Source of the DNA: Bryobacteraceae bacterium
Lineage (GTDB): Bacteria > Acidobacteriota > Terriglobia > Bryobacterales > Bryobacteraceae
Direction of reading: 5' to 3'
Assembly (NCBI GenBank): GCA_030044325.1
Contig: JASHWA010000297.1
Span: forward strand, 1-15,746
DNA: 15,746 bases
A model generated the notes under the pieces. It saw nothing but the letters and a program-made list of their open reading frames with translations. It searched no databases and was not told where the DNA came from. The translations under genes and the position numbers were made by a program. This document shows, piece by piece, positions 4,292 to 11,768 of this stretch; positions within the stretch are counted from its first letter, which is position 1, and every line of letters begins with the position of its first letter.

Positions 4292-6352
4292 CTATGGACG
4301 GCGTTTCCCGCGGATTTTCGCCTGCTCCGCCAGCCCGAATTGCAGCCTCTTTTCCACCGCATCCACGCGGTCCAGCCGGACGTTCACCTTATCTCCGATG
4401 GAAAACTGGCGCCGGCTCCGCTCGCCGATGATTTTTCGGATATTTTCGTGATAATGAAAACGCTCGCCCGGAAGCGATTCCATCGGCACCAGCCCTTCGA
4501 TAAATAACTCTTCGAGTTCCACAAAAAAACCGAAACGCGTGGTGGAAATAATCAGCCCGGCGAACTCTTCGCCGACGCGATCGATCATGAATTTGACTTT
4601 CTTCCATTCCACCAGCTCGCGTTCCGCGTCCGCGGCGCGGCGCTCGGTTTCCGAGCTCGAATCGGCGATGGCGCGCATGTCCGCCTGGTACACGCGATCG
4701 TCGAGATGCGCCGCAAGAGCGCGATGCACCATCAGGTCCGGATACCGCCGGATGGGCGAAGTGAAATGCGTGTAGCTGGCCGCGGCGAGCGCGAAGTGCC
4801 CGGCGTTCTGCTCGCTGTAGCGCGCCTGCCTGAGGCTGCGCAGCATCAAATAGCTCAAGATCCGCTCTTCCGGCCTTCCCGCGATTTTCGCCACTAATTT
4901 CTGATAATTTCTCGAAGTCAGATGGGGATTATCGAGCGCAAGCGTCGTTTCCCGCATCCTGCGCACCGGCGTCGCGCCCGCGCCCAGCGAATATCCGAAA
5001 TGCGCGGCCACGTCTTCAAATTCCATCACGCGCTTGGGATCGGGACGCTCGTGAATCCGGAAAATCATCGGCGCGCCCGCGGCTTCGAGATGCGCCGCCA
5101 CGGCTTCATTCGCCGCGAGCATAAATTCCTCGATGATGCGGTGCGCGATATTTCGAGGCGCGCGCGTCACGCCGGTCATTTCGCCAAATTCGTCGAACTC
5201 GATCAGGGGCTCCGGCAGATCGAAATCGATCGAGCCTCGCCGCACGCGCTTGCGATTCAAAATGAGGGCGAGCTCGCGCATGGCTTCGAAACGATCCGTC
5301 AGCTTTGCGTACCGCTCGCGCCATCCCGCCTCGCCGTCGAGCACGCCCGCGACCGCGGTGTACGTCATGCGCTCCGCGCTGCGAATCACGCCGCGCGCGA
5401 ACTTCTGCGCGATCACGTCGCCGCGCCGGTCGATTTCGAGCAGCACGCTCAGCACCAGCCGGTCCTCATGCGGCCGCAGTGAGCACTGATCCGTCGAAAG
5501 CTCCACCGGCAGCATCGGCACCGCGCGATCCGGAAAATAAACGCTGGTGCCGCGCAGCAGCGCTTCGCGGTCGATGGGCGTTCCCGGGCGCACGTAATGG
5601 CCGACGTCGGCGATGTGCACCTGCAGCACATAATTCCCGCCCGCCAGCCGCTCCACCCACACCGCATCGTCGAAATCGCGCGCGGTTTCCCCGTCGATGG
5701 TCACGATATCGAGCTCCCGAAAATCGCGCCGCCGCGCCATCTCTTCGGCAGCAATGGCACCCGGAATCGAGCGCGCCTGCTCCAGCGCGTCCTCCGGAAA
5801 TCGATGCGGAATATGATGCGAGCGGATCAGAATTTCGACGTCGATCCCGAAATCGTCGGGAGCCCCAAGAATCTCGATTACACGACCGGTGGGCCGCTCG
5901 CCGTTTTCCCCGAAATCCACGATCTCCGCGGTGACGATCATGCCCTCGAGATCCTCCACCGTTTCCACCGCGACCTTGCGAGCGCCCACGCGGTGGACGT
6001 ACGGCTGCGAAGCGGGGATCTCCATGCCTTCCGGAATTTGAATCCACTGGCGGATGCGGTCGTCGTGCGGGACCACGTAGTTTCCGCGCCGGCGGATACG
6101 GAGTTCGCCCACGATCGAGAGATGGGCGCGCTTCAGCACCTCGACGATCTCGCCGTGCGCGCGCCCGTCGCGCTCGATGCGGCGGATTTTCACGGCCACC
6201 CTATCGCCGTTCATGGCGCGCTGCGCCGATTCCCGATCGATATAGATGTCGCCCTTCAGCCCTTCGATGGGTTTGTCGGGAAGGACGAAGCCGTAGCCGT
6301 CGCGATGGACGCTCAGCCGGCCGGTAATCGCGCTCGATTTTCGAATCCCCAC
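4292..6352 (-). CDS. rnr: Ribonuclease R (RNB-family 3'-5' exoribonuclease)
   Basis: A 686-aa processive 3'-5' exoribonuclease that degrades structured RNA. An N-terminal cold-shock/OB domain occupies about 8-72 (GRLSVHRDGYGFVLPD, then GDRV) and a second about 78-160. The RNB catalytic domain follows (about 210-545) with IDGETARDFDDA at 219-230, preserving the four metal-binding aspartates (Asp220, Asp226, Asp228, Asp229). HFTSPIRRYPDLMVHR lies at 529-544, and an S1 domain at about 592-672. It is shorter than E. coli RNase R (813 aa): it lacks the N-terminal helix-turn-helix extension and has only a short basic tail (KIRGKRRP). The start is GTG at 6352, with only a weak GGA upstream. A TACAAT hexamer ends 11 nt before it, so the message may be nearly leaderless. 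Divergent from the gene at 6375. Confidence 0.95.
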   Translation of the reverse strand: MGIRKSSAITGRLSVHRDGYGFVLPDKPIEGLKGDIYIDRESAQRAMNGDRVAVKIRRIERDGRAHGEIVEVLKRAHLSIVGELRIRRRGNYVVPHDDRIRQWIQIPEGMEIPASQPYVHRVGARKVAVETVEDLEGMIVTAEIVDFGENGERPTGRVIEILGAPDDFGIDVEILIRSHHIPHRFPEDALEQARSIPGAIAAEEMARRRDFRELDIVTIDGETARDFDDAVWVERLAGGNYVLQVHIADVGHYVRPGTPIDREALLRGTSVYFPDRAVPMLPVELSTDQCSLRPHEDRLVLSVLLEIDRRGDVIAQKFARGVIRSAERMTYTAVAGVLDGEAGWRERYAKLTDRFEAMRELALILNRKRVRRGSIDFDLPEPLIEFDEFGEMTGVTRAPRNIAHRIIEEFMLAANEAVAAHLEAAGAPMIFRIHERPDPKRVMEFEDVAAHFGYSLGAGATPVRRMRETTLALDNPHLTSRNYQKLVAKIAGRPEERILSYLMLRSLRQARYSEQNAGHFALAAASYTHFTSPIRRYPDLMVHRALAAHLDDRVYQADMRAIADSSSETERRAADAERELVEWKKVKFMIDRVGEEFAGLIISTTRFGFFVELEELFIEGLVPMESLPGERFHYHENIRKIIGERSRRQFSIGDKVNVRLDRVDAVEKRLQFGLAEQAKIRGKRRP

Positions 6353-6357
6353 GTTCC

Positions 6358-6369
6358 ATTATGATTGTA
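6358..6369. promoter_or_regulatory. Overlapping divergent -10-like elements (rnr / adenosine-specific kinase)
   Basis: Only 22 bp separate the start codons of rnr (6352, minus) and the gene at 6375 (plus). Within them, the minus strand reads TACAAT (6369 to 6364) and the plus strand TATGAT (6360-6365), overlapping by two bases. From these, transcripts would begin a few bases before each start codon, and neither gene shows a clear Shine-Dalgarno. No convincing -35 element is visible for either, so this is tentative. Confidence 0.4.
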
Positions 6370-6374
6370 GGTTT

Positions 6375-6857
6375 ATGCAGCTTGCCGCCGTGAAACTGGA
6401 GATCCCGGAAAACGCCAATATCATCGTGGGACAAAGCCACTTCATCAAAACCGTGGAGGATTTGTACGAAGCCATGGTGAACACGGTCCCGCAGATGAAG
6501 TTCGGTATCGCGTTCAATGAGGCTTCGGGCGCGTGTCTGACGCGCGTGGACGGCAACGACGCGGACCTGCGCGAGAACGCCACGCGCAACGCCCAGGCGA
6601 TCGCCGCCGGGCACGTGTTCGTGATCTCGATGACGGCGGGCTATCCCATCAACGTACTGAGCCGGATTCGCGACATTCCGGAAATCTGCTCGATTTTTTG
6701 CGCCACGGCAAACCCGGTCGAAGTGATCGTAGCCGAAACAGAACAGGGTCGCGGCGTTTTGGGCGTGATCGACGGCTCGCCTCCGAAGGGCGTGGAATCG
6801 CAGGCCGATGCCGAATGGCGCCACGGCTTGCTGCGCAAGATCGGGTATAAGAGATAG
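6375..6857 (+). CDS. Adenosine-specific kinase family protein (PF04008 type)
   Basis: A 160-aa protein matching the small family typified by Pyrobaculum PAE2307, annotated as adenosine-specific kinase from structure. The family-typical stretches are IVGQSHFIKTVEDLYEAMV (17-35), FGIAFNEASGACLTRVDGND (43-62), AGHVFVISMTAGYPINVL (78-95) and a C-terminal EQGRGVLGVIDGSPPKGVE (123-141). It spans the whole family length, with no extra domain or signal peptide. The biochemical role in bacteria is poorly established, so the kinase name rests on family annotation only. ATG at 6375 fits the family N-terminus; only a weak AGG precedes it. Divergent from rnr by 22 bp and convergent with accD, whose stop is 47 bp downstream. 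Confidence 0.9.
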   Translation: MQLAAVKLEIPENANIIVGQSHFIKTVEDLYEAMVNTVPQMKFGIAFNEASGACLTRVDGNDADLRENATRNAQAIAAGHVFVISMTAGYPINVLSRIRDIPEICSIFCATANPVEVIVAETEQGRGVLGVIDGSPPKGVESQADAEWRHGLLRKIGYKR

Positions 6858-6904
6858 CCTCGCTCGCGGTGATGGAGCGCGTTGGTCCACAGGCCGAAAC
6901 AGCG

Positions 6905-7753
6905 CTAATCGCAGAAGAAACTCAGTGCGTCGGCGATGTAGCGCTTGAGTTCGCTGCGCTTGACCACCGCGTCCAAAAAGCCGTGCTCCAGCAGGAACTC
7001 GCTGCGCTGGAAACCTTCGGGCAATTTTTGACGAATGGTCTGCTCGATCACGCGCGGTCCGGCGAAACCGATCAGCGCGCCCGGCTCGGCGATGTTCAGA
7101 TCCCCCAGCATGGCGAAGCTCGCAGTCACTCCGCCGGTGGTGGGATCGGTCAGCACGCTGATATACGGAACGCGGGCTTCATCGAGACGCATCAGCGCGG
7201 CGGAAATCTTGGCGAGCTGCATCAGGCTGATGGCGCCCTCCTGCATTCTCGCGCCGCCCGACGCGGACACGATGATCAGCGGCGTACGGTCGGCCAGCGA
7301 ACGCTCGATCGCGCGCGTGATTTTTTCACCCACCACCGCGCCCATACTTCCGCCGATGAACTTCAGCTCCATCGCGCAAATGTTGACGGCGCGGCTTTCC
7401 AGCCTGCCCGAAGCCGAAATCAGGGCGTCGGCCAGCGAGGTCGCTTGCTGCATCGCGTCGAGCCGCTCCTTGTAGCGCTTGGAATCGACGAAATCGAGCG
7501 GGTCGGTGGAGGTCAGGCCGGAATCGTGCTCTTCATACTCGCCGTCATCGAACAGCGCCGCCAGGCGCGCGCGGGCATCCAGCTTGAAATGGTGCTCGCA
7601 GCGCGGGCACACCTGGAGGTTTTCATCCAGCGCTTTTTTCCAGATGATCTGGGCGCAGCTTTCGCACTTGAGCCATAAACCCTCCGTGCGCACCTTCTTT
7701 TCCCCGTCACCCGCGCCTTCCACACCGGGCTTCTGTCGCGTGAACCACGCCAT
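6905..7753 (-). CDS. accD: Acetyl-CoA carboxylase carboxyltransferase subunit beta
   Basis: A 282-aa AccD, the beta half of the carboxyltransferase that moves CO2 from biotin-BCCP to acetyl-CoA to give malonyl-CoA, the first step of fatty acid synthesis. The N-terminus MAWFTR is family-typical. A four-cysteine zinc ribbon follows (Cys30, Cys33, Cys49, Cys52; C-x2-C-x15-C-x2-C). The crotonase-fold core shows SGGARMQEG (165-173), PTTGGVTASFA (204-214), GPRVIEQT (232-239) and LPEGFQRSEFLLEHG (244-258). ATG at 7753 is chosen over GTG at 7762 by the family N-terminus, with AGGA about 11 nt upstream. No accA, accB or folC is beside it in the window. Divergent from the secreted protein at 7895. Confidence 0.96.
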   Translation of the reverse strand: MAWFTRQKPGVEGAGDGEKKVRTEGLWLKCESCAQIIWKKALDENLQVCPRCEHHFKLDARARLAALFDDGEYEEHDSGLTSTDPLDFVDSKRYKERLDAMQQATSLADALISASGRLESRAVNICAMELKFIGGSMGAVVGEKITRAIERSLADRTPLIIVSASGGARMQEGAISLMQLAKISAALMRLDEARVPYISVLTDPTTGGVTASFAMLGDLNIAEPGALIGFAGPRVIEQTIRQKLPEGFQRSEFLLEHGFLDAVVKRSELKRYIADALSFFCD

Positions 7754-7894
7754 GGCGAACACAATCCTACGGTATCAGCAACCGCCGCGGCGCATCAAAT
7801 TGCGCGCCTCCTTCGATCTTCTGATCCGCACGGAGGTCCGTTCGTGCGTATAAACTGTGGAGGTCGCCTTTGGGGGCGAATGGGAGGAAGGACG

Positions 7895-8719
7895 ATGAAA
7901 ACCGGCAGTTTGATTCTGCTCGCGCTCGCCGCAACCGCGGCGGCCCGCGCCGATTTCAGTTACACGATGACGCGCAAGAGCGCACAGGGCTCGGCCGAAT
8001 CGGTGAAGACCTCGATCAAAGGTCAAAAGATGATGATCGACAGCGGCAGGACCGTCACCATCCTCGATTTCGACGCGCAGACGGTGACGCAGATCAACCC
8101 GTCGCAAAAAACTTACACCGTGAAGAAATTTTCCGAAATGGGGCAGGCGATGAGCGGCGCCAGCATGACAGCCGACCTCAAAGAGACCGGCCAGAAGAAA
8201 AATATCAACGGCTTCAATGCGACCGAGACGGTGATGACGGTGGACGCCGACGCTGGCGGGCGCGGAATGAAGATGCAGCTCGAAATGCACATCTGGGTCT
8301 CGCCCGACGTGCCGGGCGCGGGCGAGCTGCGCGCCTTTTATCGCAAGAACGCGGAGCATTTCCCCTGGTCCGCGATGGCCGCGAGCCCGAACGCCTCCAT
8401 GACGAAGGCAATGAGCGAGCTGCAAAGAAAGCTCGCGCAGTCCAACGGCGTCCCGGTGCTCGAAGTGATCAAGTCCAGGATGGCCGGCGGAGGGGCCGAC
8501 CAGCAGGCGGCCGCCACGGCGCAGATGGAGCAGATGCGCGCGCGTCTCGAAGAGATGCAGAAGCAGGGAGGCCAGCAGGGCGCCGCGGCGGCGCAGGCGC
8601 TCTCCCGCATGTCGAGCACGGGCGGATACGAGATCACCATGGAAGCCGGCAATTTTTCCACGGCGTCGATCGCGGATTCCGCCTTCGCCGTTCCCGCGGG
8701 GTACAGCAAAGGGCAATAG
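7895..8719 (+). CDS. Secreted DUF4412-like protein, Met-rich
   Basis: A 274-aa protein with a clear signal peptide (1-19, cleavage after ARA before Asp20). The following beta-rich region (about 20-135) has the order ESVKTSIKGQKMMIDSGRTV, ILDFDAQTVTQINPSQKTY, VKKFSEM and NINGFNATETVMTV. This resembles DUF4412-type periplasmic proteins, which have no assigned function. A middle part with HIWVSPDVPGAGEL (132-145) precedes an Ala/Gln/Met-rich helical segment (about 200-240, AQMEQMRARLEEMQKQ) likely to be coiled-coil. About 20 of 274 residues are methionine, which is high. The ATG at 7895 has a strong GGAGG 7 nt upstream and starts the signal peptide, so I reject the GTG at 7844. A TATAAA at 7849-7854 may be the -10, but no good -35 is visible. 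Confidence 0.8.
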   Translation: MKTGSLILLALAATAAARADFSYTMTRKSAQGSAESVKTSIKGQKMMIDSGRTVTILDFDAQTVTQINPSQKTYTVKKFSEMGQAMSGASMTADLKETGQKKNINGFNATETVMTVDADAGGRGMKMQLEMHIWVSPDVPGAGELRAFYRKNAEHFPWSAMAASPNASMTKAMSELQRKLAQSNGVPVLEVIKSRMAGGGADQQAAATAQMEQMRARLEEMQKQGGQQGAAAAQALSRMSSTGGYEITMEAGNFSTASIADSAFAVPAGYSKGQ

Positions 8720-8765
8720 CGACCCTGTTCCATTGATCGCTTACTCGCCGGCTCCTCAGCGTGAG

Positions 8766-8783
8766 CCCGCCAGCAATGGCGGG
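8766..8783. terminator. GNRA-capped hairpin between convergent genes
   Basis: CCCGCCA and TGGCGGG form a perfect 7-bp stem around a GCAA tetraloop on the plus strand. It lies in the 80-bp gap between the convergent stops at 8719 and 8800 and is the only strong hairpin there. It could limit read-through from the plus strand and stabilise its 3' end. No U-tract follows on either strand, so it is not a classical intrinsic terminator. Confidence 0.45.
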
Positions 8784-8799
8784 AGTTATCGCCGAGCTC

Positions 8800-9603
8800 C
8801 TAAATCAAACCGCGCAGCAACCCCACGGCCCGGCGGATGTCTTCCATGCGCTGCCGCGGATCGTCGATTTCGCGTTCCACGTTCACCGTTCCGTGGTACC
8901 CCCGGCGCTTGAGCGCGCCGATGAAGCGCGCAATATCCACCGATCCTTCGCCCAGCGGGCGCTCCGTTCCGAGCTGGTCTTCGAATGCGGCGGGCGCCGG
9001 ATCTCCGTCCTTGGCGTGAACCGAAACCACATGCGGGGCCAGCGTCTCAAACGCCGCGATCGGATCGCCCGAGCCGTACAGAATCATGTTCGCCGGATCG
9101 AAATTGATTTTCAGATTTCCGCGGCCCACGTCTTCAAGGAAGCGCAGCAGCACTTCGGCCGGCTCCTGTCCGGTCTCGAGCGCGAAGGTCTGGCCGTGCG
9201 CGGCGGCGTGATCGCAAACGCGCCGAACCATGTCGCGCACGGCGATGTAATCCGCGTCGGTGCGGTCGTCCGGAACAAAACCGATGTGGCACCCGATGCC
9301 CGGCACGTCCAGCGCCGCTGCAAAATCGCTGATCTCCGAGGTGCGGCGTTCGCGTGCGGCGCGCGTCGAATGAGGAATGAAGCCGACCGTCGCCTCAACC
9401 GCCGGAACATCCGCGTAGCTTTCGCCCGCAAACGAACAAACCACCGTGGCGAGACGAAAATCGCCGAGCGCGTCCCTCCATTGCGCCACAAAAGCAGGCG
9501 TGAGCTCGACGCCGGGGCCGATCCCCAATTGCCCGCAATCCACCAGCGAGCGGATCTCGCCGAAATCGTCGCGGCCGGCCCAGAACATCACTCCGATATC
9601 CAT
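8800..9603 (-). CDS. Sugar phosphate isomerase/epimerase family protein (TIM barrel)
   Basis: A 267-aa xylose-isomerase-like TIM-barrel protein (AP_endonuc_2 type). Expected metal ligands at strand ends are Glu143 (ALETGQE), Asp169 (INFDPANM), His196 (VHAKDGD) and Glu243 (NVERE). His106 in GCHIGFVPDD, PLGEGSVD (216-223) and RRGYHGTVNVERE (233-245) are also family-typical. Such proteins interconvert keto sugars, epimerise sugars or act on inositol derivatives; the substrate cannot be read from the sequence. The ATG at 9603 has GGAGAG upstream and overlaps the end of the oxidoreductase gene by 16 nt, which implies translational coupling. Oxidoreductase plus isomerase is a common pairing in sugar or polyol catabolism (for example inositol-like pathways). 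It is the last gene of the minus-strand block. Confidence 0.9.
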   Translation of the reverse strand: MDIGVMFWAGRDDFGEIRSLVDCGQLGIGPGVELTPAFVAQWRDALGDFRLATVVCSFAGESYADVPAVEATVGFIPHSTRAARERRTSEISDFAAALDVPGIGCHIGFVPDDRTDADYIAVRDMVRRVCDHAAAHGQTFALETGQEPAEVLLRFLEDVGRGNLKINFDPANMILYGSGDPIAAFETLAPHVVSVHAKDGDPAPAAFEDQLGTERPLGEGSVDIARFIGALKRRGYHGTVNVEREIDDPRQRMEDIRRAVGLLRGLI

Positions 9604-10436
9604 GCGATTTTCTCTCCGTTCCGTTCGCGCGCCGCGATCAGCGCGAGCATCACTCTCACTGCGCGGGCCGATTCGCGCGGCGGACAGCGCGCGGGCGGCT
9701 TCGACTCGCGCACGCATTCGGCGAAATAGGCGATCTCGGCCGCATAACCGTCCCCGGGTTCCGCTGTGCGCGAATCGTAATCGAGCGTGGCGCCGTCGGT
9801 CACCACCGTATACTCCATCGAAAACGGAAATCCCTGGTGATACCATCCGCCCGTGATTTCCACGCAGAAATCCGCGTAAAACAGGCGCGCGGTAAGCAGG
9901 TCGCCGCGCCCGGTCGCGGAAATCGCGCGCGGCTCTCCAAACAGATGCAGCGCGATATCGGCGTCGTGAATCAACAGGTCGAACGGACCGCCCCCGCTGC
10001 GCGCGGGATCGAGGAGCCACGGCGCCCAATCGGGACGTCCGCAGCGCCGCCGGAAAAACGCATCGCGCACGTTGGCCGCTTTTTCGAGCGCGATATATGC
10101 CGGCGAAAATCGCAGCACATGGGCGACCATCAGCACGCGATGGTTGCGCTCCGCCTCCTCGATCATTCGATCGCACGATTCAGGATCGAGCGCCATCGGT
10201 TTCTCGACCAGCACGTGTTTCCCCGCGCGCAGCGCGTCGATCGCGGCGCTCGCGTGCAGATCGGTGGGGACGCACAGATCCACGGCGTCGATCTCGGAAT
10301 TGGAAAGCGTCGCGGCGAGGTCGCTCAGGTGAACGTGCTCGATTCGGATTTCCGGGCCGCCGGCCTCCTGAATTTTGGCGATCGCGTCAAGGTGCGCGCG
10401 CCCCATGAACCCATGACCGACGACGGCGAGTCGCAT
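9588..10436 (-). CDS. Gfo/Idh/MocA family oxidoreductase
   Basis: A 282-aa NAD(P)-dependent dehydrogenase of sugars or polyols. The N-terminal Rossmann motif is VVGHGFMGRAH (5-15, G-x-G-x-x-G). The signature LVEKPMA (76-82) carries the conserved Glu-Lys-Pro. The catalytic-region GGGPFDLLIHDAD (148-160) keeps Asp153 and His157. It is shorter than most family members (about 330-360 aa), mainly because the inserts in the C-terminal sheet domain are small. The start is ATG at 10436, 15 bp after the response-regulator stop, with no clear Shine-Dalgarno. The stop overlaps the next gene by 16 nt. The substrate is unknown; the paired isomerase suggests a sugar or inositol derivative. Confidence 0.92.
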   Translation of the reverse strand: MRLAVVGHGFMGRAHLDAIAKIQEAGGPEIRIEHVHLSDLAATLSNSEIDAVDLCVPTDLHASAAIDALRAGKHVLVEKPMALDPESCDRMIEEAERNHRVLMVAHVLRFSPAYIALEKAANVRDAFFRRRCGRPDWAPWLLDPARSGGGPFDLLIHDADIALHLFGEPRAISATGRGDLLTARLFYADFCVEITGGWYHQGFPFSMEYTVVTDGATLDYDSRTAEPGDGYAAEIAYFAECVRESKPPARCPPRESARAVRVMLALIAARERNGEKIAWISE

Positions 10437-10451
10437 CGATTCGAGCCGGAT

Positions 10452-11768
10452 CTACAATCCCATTTTTTCGAGCTTGCGGTACAGCGTCTTGCGCTCGATG
10501 CCCAGGATTTTCGAGGCGCGGCTCTTGTTTCCGCTGGTCGCGGTCAGCACCCGGCGGATCTGCTCGGCTTCCGTGTCGGCCAGGGTCTCGCTCGAATGAT
10601 CGCGCGAATCCATCTGCTCGATCGCCTGGCGCACGGCCGTTTCGTCGATGCGCGCTTGCGGCGCCAGAATGGTCAGCCGCTCCATCATGTGCTGCAACTG
10701 CCGCACGTTTCCCGGCCAACTGTACTCTTCCATCACCTTGAGGCCGGAATCGGTGAGGCGCGTGTCCAAGCGATAGCGCTCGTTGTAGCGCTTCAGAAAA
10801 TAATGCACCAGCAGCGGAATGTCGCTCGCGCGGTCGCACAGCGGCGGAACCGTCAGGCGAACCACGTTCAGGCGATACCACAAATCCTCGCGGAATTTTC
10901 CGTCGTCCACCATTTTCTGGACGTCCTTGTTGGTCGCGGCGATCACCCGCACATCCACTTTTCGCGCGCGCGACGCGCCCAGCGGCCGGATCTCCCGTTC
11001 CTGCAAAAATCGCAGCAATTTCAACTGAAATCCCATGTCGATATCGCCGATTTCATCCAAGAATACGGTGCCGTTGCTGGCCGCCTCGAATACGCCCATG
11101 CGGTCGCGGTCCGCGCCTGTGTATGCGCCTTTTAAAGTTCCGAACAATTCGCTTTCGAGCAGCGACGGCGCAATCGAGCCGCAATCCACCGGCACAAACG
11201 CCTGCGGCGCGCGATTCGAATTGCGATGAATCATGCGTGCGATCAGCTCTTTTCCGGTTCCCGTTTCGCCTTCGATCAGAACCGTCGCGTCCGTCGGCGC
11301 CACCTTCGAGATCGTTTTGTAAATCTCGATCATCCGCGGCGAGCTGCCGATCATCTCCGTTTCCGGCAGATCGTCGATCGACGCCGCTTCGTCTTCCTCC
11401 TCGCCGGTGAGCGTTTTTTCGGCGCGCTTGATCGTATCGATCATCGCCGCCATTTCGAAAGGCTTGGCCAGATACTCGAACGCCCCGCCCTGCGTGGCCT
11501 TCATCACCGTTTCCATGCTGCCGCGGCCGGTCATCAGGATCACCGCGCAATCCGGATTGTGCTCGCGCGCGGTGCGCAGCACGTCGAGACCAGTGCGCTC
11601 GTCCAGGTAGATATCGGAAATCACGATGGGATAATGCTGCGCGCTCAGCCGGTCGAGCGCTTCGCGCGTGGACGCCACCGCGTCGACGGCGTAGCCTTCC
11701 AGCTCCAGCACCGTGACCATCGTGTTGCGAACGGACTGGTCATCTTCGACGATCAGAAGTTTCGACAT
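10452..11768 (-). CDS. NtrC-family sigma-54-dependent response regulator
   Basis: A 438-aa regulator that activates sigma-54 promoters on phosphorylation. The receiver domain (about 3-118) has acidic Asp9/Asp10, phospho-acceptor Asp52, Thr80 and Lys102. The AAA+ domain (about 138-370) has Walker A GETGTGK (167-173), Walker B TVFLDE (234-239) and FREDLWYRLN (292-301) with the arginine fingers. A Fis-type helix-turn-helix ends the protein (about 399-436, NKSRASKILGIERKTLYRKL). The sigma-54 contact loop reads GAYTGA (214-219) where most members have GAFTGA, and the preceding ELFG is followed by TLK rather than HEK. The start is ATG at 11768, overlapping the kinase gene by 29 nt, so it is the cognate partner. 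I found no good -24/-12 promoter nearby, so its targets may be elsewhere. Confidence 0.95.
   Translation of the reverse strand: MSKLLIVEDDQSVRNTMVTVLELEGYAVDAVASTREALDRLSAQHYPIVISDIYLDERTGLDVLRTAREHNPDCAVILMTGRGSMETVMKATQGGAFEYLAKPFEMAAMIDTIKRAEKTLTGEEEDEAASIDDLPETEMIGSSPRMIEIYKTISKVAPTDATVLIEGETGTGKELIARMIHRNSNRAPQAFVPVDCGSIAPSLLESELFGTLKGAYTGADRDRMGVFEAASNGTVFLDEIGDIDMGFQLKLLRFLQEREIRPLGASRARKVDVRVIAATNKDVQKMVDDGKFREDLWYRLNVVRLTVPPLCDRASDIPLLVHYFLKRYNERYRLDTRLTDSGLKVMEEYSWPGNVRQLQHMMERLTILAPQARIDETAVRQAIEQMDSRDHSSETLADTEAEQIRRVLTATSGNKSRASKILGIERKTLYRKLEKMGL

Noticed and set aside
9287..9300. TGGCACCCGATGCC on the plus strand resembling a sigma-54 -24/-12 promoter
   Set aside because: The -12 part lacks the TTGC sequence, and the site lies antisense within the isomerase coding region with no plus-strand gene downstream.
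9588..10176. In-frame N-terminal extension of the isomerase to 458 residues
   Set aside because: The extra residues are the out-of-frame reading of the oxidoreductase gene. The family N-terminus, MDIGVMFWAG, begins at the ATG at 9603 with a good ribosome-binding site.
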